A stretch of DNA of 24,302 nucleotides from Pigoraptor chileana (Eukaryota > Opisthokonta > Filasterea). The notes beneath the pieces are model-generated. The model worked only from the letters and a program-made list of their open reading frames with translations. It did not search any database and was not told the DNA's origin. Numbering within the stretch: position 1 is the first letter of the stretch; every line of letters begins with the position of its first letter. Shown one piece after another: positions 20,447 through 24,302 of this stretch. The position numbers and the translations under genes are program-made. The stretch covers positions 1 through 24,302 of the forward strand of contig CALSCR010003805.1 of the NCBI GenBank assembly GCA_943704495.1, written 5' to 3'.

Positions 20447-22621
20447 CTTGTGGACCCACTCAAACTCGCCAAACTTAGTGTCGAATGTGCCCTGTTGGAG
20501 CGACCGCAGCTTGAGGGTGAACCGCGGCCCAATTTCCTGCAGTCCCGCCCGCTTCTCATTCTTGAAGATGTACCTGCCAAGTGCAAAAAGTGCATAAGCC
20601 GCACAGAAAAACGCAATCCTATTAGAAAGCACATTCACTTGAAGGAAACTAATAAAAGAAAGATCAACGAATAAGACAATTGGGTAAACATCCAATAGCG
20701 AGAGAGATGCAAATTGAAGTGGGGCATATGTTGCTGTTTACAAGGGAAGCGAGGAGGTAGATGGATTGTCAACCCGACTGACGCGCGCACCTGTGGTGTC
20801 TGAAGAAAATGAAGTCGCGCTGGTTGTGGAAGGTGACGACGCGACGCCCAATGAAGTCTGGCTGGTGGGGCAGGAGAGCGGCAAACATACGGCCAACAGT
20901 GTGCCCAAGCCGCGTGTTGAAGTTGTTCAGGATGAGCTCCGGCTTGTGGCTCGTGACACGGCCATGATTCTGAGTATCGAATGCGTAAATATGGAATGTG
21001 TGTGTGTATAGTAGTAGACGTGCGCGCGTGCGAGTGCGAAGAAATGGCGCAGAGAAGGGTAAGTGATGAATCCCATGGTACCAGACAAGGGGCACAATGG
21101 CAGACCCAGGCTAAGTCTATGAAGACCCACCCGGATGTCCTTACAGTGCTTGATGCTGCTGATTTTGAAGTGCGCAGTCGGTCCCTCAGGAAGATGGCAC
21201 AGGATGAGCCCGTCTGCAAGCCACAAAGACACACGCACACACACACGCGCCAATGCATGTGAGAATTTGCCACAGACCAAAAAATTTCAAGCGGGACAGA
21301 ATGCTTCTCGCGAGGAATGCAAAGCGCGGCTCAGCAATGCGCCCGCCACCTACTTGGCTCCTTCTTGTCCTCGTTGATGACCATGACATCGGTGAATCCC
21401 TCTGCCGTCGCATACTTGACAATCTCTTTCAAGTCATACACTTTCCTCCGGTAAAAGTGCGTGTCGGGGATCACAGCAAGTAGCTCCTCGATGAACTTAT
21501 ATGTGCTCTGCCAAGCAAAAACACACAACGGCATCATAAGCACACCAAAAAAAAACCAGCAATCCGGAGCACGAACAAGGTCCACAACACAAACATCGAC
21601 CCTCAATACTCAAAACGCGTAGCCCCAAGCCCATCATCCGAAGGCACAAACATCACAGACTGCCAAGAACCCACCCCCACGGGCTTTCTGCTCGTTGTTA
21701 TGAGGATTTTCGGTGCGACTCCGTTGAAATAGGAAGCCAGTTCGTCTGTTGCCTCGTCGTTCATCACCTGCAACAGCATTAGCATTCCTCACTTCCGTGA
21801 GCCACCTTTCACACGCGACACTTGACCACCAAACAATATAACATACAGTCGTACGCCCAACACACCTCCTCGTCGTCAGGAGCCACCACAGTCTCGTCCG
21901 ATTCGCGCGAGTTTTCAATTGTGCGGGGCTTCTTCTTTGGCGGCGCCTGAAATTATTATCACGTGAGAGAAAACGGCGCTCAGTACCACACCAGTCCGCA
22001 TTGAAGTCGCTGACGTGCAGTTGCACATACAAACTCACTTGATCACCAAGAGCCTCCTCCTCCTGCTTTCGCTTTGTCCGCCGGTCACGCTTGTCCTGCA
22101 CGTCAGTTACGCATCGCATCAGTGGCGGATGACAAGATTCACACTTGCACAAAGTTGCACGGAACGCACTGCGACAATTTACCATTCAGACACTTCAATT
22201 ACCATTCGATTTGCATGAGTACACCAAATATTGCGCATACCTTATCCTTATCTCGCTTCATTTGTTGCCACAGAGCTTCCCGCTTCGCCTTGCACTTGAT
22301 GTCAGACGGGTTGATCGCGAGCCTTTTCTGCACGCCCGGCGCATCCGTGCTGTCGGTCTTTGCCTTGGGCTTGCGCTTTGGCGCGTCATCCACACCGTCA
22401 TCATCACCATAGCCATCATCTTCCACATTTATTTTGGAGGTTTTTGCCTTCCTATCGCTGGTGCCGTTGAATGCGTCTCGCGCCTCCGCCTCGAGCTGAT
22501 CCGCCGGGGCGTACTCGATGCCATCTTCGTCCACAACAACGCCCGCCCGCTTCCCAGTGGCCTTTCCACCCGGTGCATCACCTGCCTGCCGTGACTTCTT
22601 CTTCTGCGAGCGCTCCGCCAT
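20447..22621 (-). CDS. RPF1: Ribosome production factor 1 (RPF1), Brix domain
   Basis: RPF1 is a nucleolar factor for 60S subunit assembly. Eight exons: 22621-22241, 22095-22039, 21946-21866, 21767-21675, 21507-21354, 21213-21131, 20969-20791, 20573-20447, giving 385 residues before the last donor. The N-terminus [11 protein letters not shown] is basic and acidic by turns with likely nuclear signals (KRKPKAK). [10 protein letters not shown] and [13 protein letters not shown] match animal RPF1. The Brix domain begins near residue 190 with [11 protein letters not shown], then [56 protein letters not shown] and [20 protein letters not shown] to EWVHK. Animal RPF1 continues with about 13 more residues ending RRKFHL, which I cannot find. 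Reading on gives V-C-stop (20440-20438); splicing to the first AG gives K-L-T-stop; splicing to a later AG at 20181-20180 joins in frame to the DENR-like exons. It is divergent from the EF-G1 gene. Confidence 0.93.
21598..21642 (-). repeat. Dispersed repeat R2, copy 2 (RPF1 intron 4)
   Basis: Plus strand gaccctcaatactcaaaacg continuing to caagcccatcatccgaagg, inside the intron 21674-21508 of RPF1 and in the same orientation as copy 1. No coding meaning was found. Confidence 0.65.
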
Positions 22622-23087
22622 TATGGTTTGAATGTATGTGAGAGAATTGATTGAGTCTTTCTTCACTTCTGTTACTTCGCATTTACACTGATGTGTTTCT
22701 CTGTATATTTCTACACGTGCAACTGAGGCTGCCTTTCCGGGAAAGAGAAGATATTCCCATATGAGCATTTGTATGAGGATTTTAGTGCCATATATGTTTA
22801 TCCGGTCTTTTAATATATTTACTAATATGGCCATAATTGGACACAAATATACATAATGGGTATATTTGGGGAGCCACGTGGAAAGTGGAGACCAAAAACC
22901 CACGCATGTGCGAGTGTTCCACTTCCCGTATTCGTCATTTGACGGAACTGACCGCATCCTCTGACAAGCGTGCACAATACTCCTCGCCTTCCCCCGCAAA
23001 CTATTATACGAGACGCGGTTTGTATGCAGGCAGTGCAAGCAGTGCACGCCCTCGCTATCATCCGGCCTTCCACGCACGGCAACGACA
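22622..23087. promoter_or_regulatory. Bidirectional promoter region between RPF1 and the mitochondrial EF-G1 gene
   Basis: The two start codons point away from each other across 466 bases, so this interval should carry both promoters. It is AT-rich in the middle (22740-22860) and holds a perfect CArG element CCATAATTGG at 22831-22840, a palindromic CACGTG at 22875-22880 and several ATATT/TATAT stretches. No further gene was recognised. Function of the elements is inferred from motif form only. Confidence 0.6.
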
Positions 23088-24022
23088 ATGGCCGCCCCGC
23101 GCTTCGCCCGCCTAGTGGGTGCCGCGGCAAGGGCAGTCGGCTCCACCGCGGCCATCGCGCGCCTCCCCCCCACGCACGCCGCACGCACTCCACTCGCGCC
23201 TCTTGCGCCGCTGGCCGTGCACCTGGCGCGGTCGTACGCAACCGACAGCGTCGTTGACATTACGCGCGTGCGCAATATTGGTATCAGCGCGCACATCGAC
23301 TCTGGCAAGACAACCCTCACGGAGCGTGTGCTCTACTACACCGGCCGCATTCGCGAAATCCACGAGGTGCGCGGTAAGGATGGCGTGGGTGCAAAGATGG
23401 ACTCGATGGAGCTCGAGCGTGAAAAGGGCATCACGATCAAGTCGGCTGCGACGTACACCAACTGGAAGGACTGCAACATTAACATTATCGACACGCCAGG
23501 TGAGCCCACGGTGTATGCTCCAGCACACATGATTTGAGAACGCCGCCTTCGCACTTCTTAGTTTACTGATATTTTGTGTTGTAAATGGTATGTTCGTGTG
23601 AAAGTGCATCTTTGCGTGGTTGGGCACCGCCCTCTGTCCGTTCTGCAGAGCGTTGTGTGGGCGCACAATGCGTCGGACCCGTCCTGATTTCTGCCTTGCC
23701 ATTGTCCTTTTGTGTTCCGCGCATAAAATTCCGCACAGGCCACGTCGACTTCACCATTGAAGTTGAGCGCGCCCTCCGCGTGCTGGATGGCGCCGTGCTG
23801 GTGCTCTGCGCAGTTGGCGGCGTTCAGGTGCGACTACATGAGCGCTATCAAATAACACATGCATGCCACTTACTACATGTCACACGAATAAACCGCAGTG
23901 GCGTTATCAATGCGTACTTATCTCCACATGGTCTGTTGTCTGCAGAGCCAAACCCTGACCGTCGACCGCCAGATGAAGCGCTACAATGTGCCATGCATTG
24001 CATTTGTCAACAAGCTCGACAG
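23088..24022 (+). CDS. GFM1: Mitochondrial elongation factor G1, N-terminal part (3' end outside window)
   Basis: EF-G1 drives ribosome translocation in mitochondria. Three exons are in the window: 23088-23499, 23739-23827, 23946-24022, about 192 residues. The first 50 or so residues are rich in Ala and Arg with no acidic residue, as in a mitochondrial targeting peptide. The GTPase then shows G1 AHIDSGKT (68-75), G2 GITI (114-117), G3 DTPGH (135-139, split by intron 1) and G4 NKLD (189-192). The blocks [24 protein letters not shown] and [22 protein letters not shown] match GFM1 nearly word for word. The ATG is in good context (gacaATGGCC). Phases are 1, 0 and 2. The gene continues past 24302; domains II-V are not visible here. 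Confidence 0.96.
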
Positions 24023-24302
24023 GTGCGTCTGCTTTCCGTTTTTATCCCCCGCGAGTCCCTTCTCTGAGTCTGTCTGATTAATCCCTGGTCATACCACACC
24101 ACCCGAGACTCTGACTGAAAACTGTTGGATTTTCGGGTCGTATTATGGGCTGTGCGAAGTGACTTCTATCTATTTGGAGCAGAATCAAGAAAATCCAACA
24201 CTTCTATTTGTGATCTCTCTGTCTCTGTCTCTGTCTCCCTCTCCCTCTCCCTCTCCCTCTCCCTCTCCCTCTCCCTCTCCCTCTCCCTCTCCCTCTCCCT
24301 CT
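24023..24302 (+). other. Intron 3 of the mitochondrial EF-G1 gene, running off the window
   Basis: It starts at the donor gtgcgt after the split Arg codon. It holds an inverted repeat (TGTTGGATTTTC at 24123-24134 and GAAAATCCAACA at 24189-24200) and then the hexanucleotide tract. No acceptor is seen before the end. Confidence 0.8.
24235..24302 (+). repeat. (CTCCCT)n tract to the window end
   Basis: About eleven copies of CTCCCT, preceded by GTCTCT units from about 24214. The tract is cut by the window edge, so its full length is unknown. Confidence 0.95.

Noticed and set aside
22622-23320. N-terminal extension of RPF1 upstream of MAERSQ
   Set aside because: The extension runs through the divergent promoter and antisense to the EF-G1 first exon. 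MAERSQKKK is a natural start for this family.

Overview
This is nuclear DNA from a unicellular eukaryote. Every recognisable gene is split by short GT-AG introns of roughly 70-450 bases, many of them filled with GT/CA microsatellites. There are no operons and no bacterial-type signals. The gene set and domain architectures look like an opisthokont near the animals, for example a choanoflagellate or another unicellular holozoan: an animal-type RdgB/Nir protein (PITP-FFAT-DDHD-LNS2), an EEA1-like protein (N-terminal C2H2 finger plus C-terminal FYVE), an RNF20/40-like Bre1 and an OSBP-like protein. That placement is inference from protein resemblance recalled from memory.

Layout, left to right. 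The 3' half of a BRE1/RNF20-type ubiquitin ligase gene (+) ends at 2699. It is tail to tail with a six-exon RdgB/PITPNM gene (-, 9014 to 3073). A 2.5 kb intergenic stretch, including a long CA tract, separates that gene from the divergent four-exon OSBP-related gene (+, 11549 to 14152). A five-exon EEA1-like gene (-, 18960 to 14785) converges on the OSBP-related gene. Then come two exons coding the C-terminal SUI1 part of a DENR-like protein (-, 20193 to 19716), directly downstream of an eight-exon RPF1/Brix ribosome-biogenesis gene (-, 22621 to 20447). A 466-base divergent promoter region leads to the start of a mitochondrial elongation factor G1 gene (+, from 23088), which runs off the right end inside an intron.

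I rebuilt the splicing by hand from donor and acceptor dinucleotides, phase and family alignment. The RdgB, OSBP-related and EEA1-like models close in frame from ATG to stop (1484, 694 and 1075 residues). Three neighbouring genes (RdgB, OSBP-related, EEA1-like) act on phosphoinositides at contact sites or endosomes. The other three complete or partial genes act in ribosome assembly or translation (RPF1, DENR, EF-G1).

Main points for a second look. First, the DENR-like SUI1 exons have no start and no DENR N-terminus; the only coding exon upstream is the last RPF1 exon, to which they can be joined in frame through a downstream AG, so this is a fusion candidate or a broken or mis-assembled DENR. 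Second, a 47-base dispersed repeat (R1) occurs three times and a second one (R2) twice in non-coding DNA. Third, a 20-base microexon carries the FYVE signature HHCRSCG. Fourth, the RdgB DDHD domain has Cys in place of the lipase Ser and carries a long unrecognised insert.
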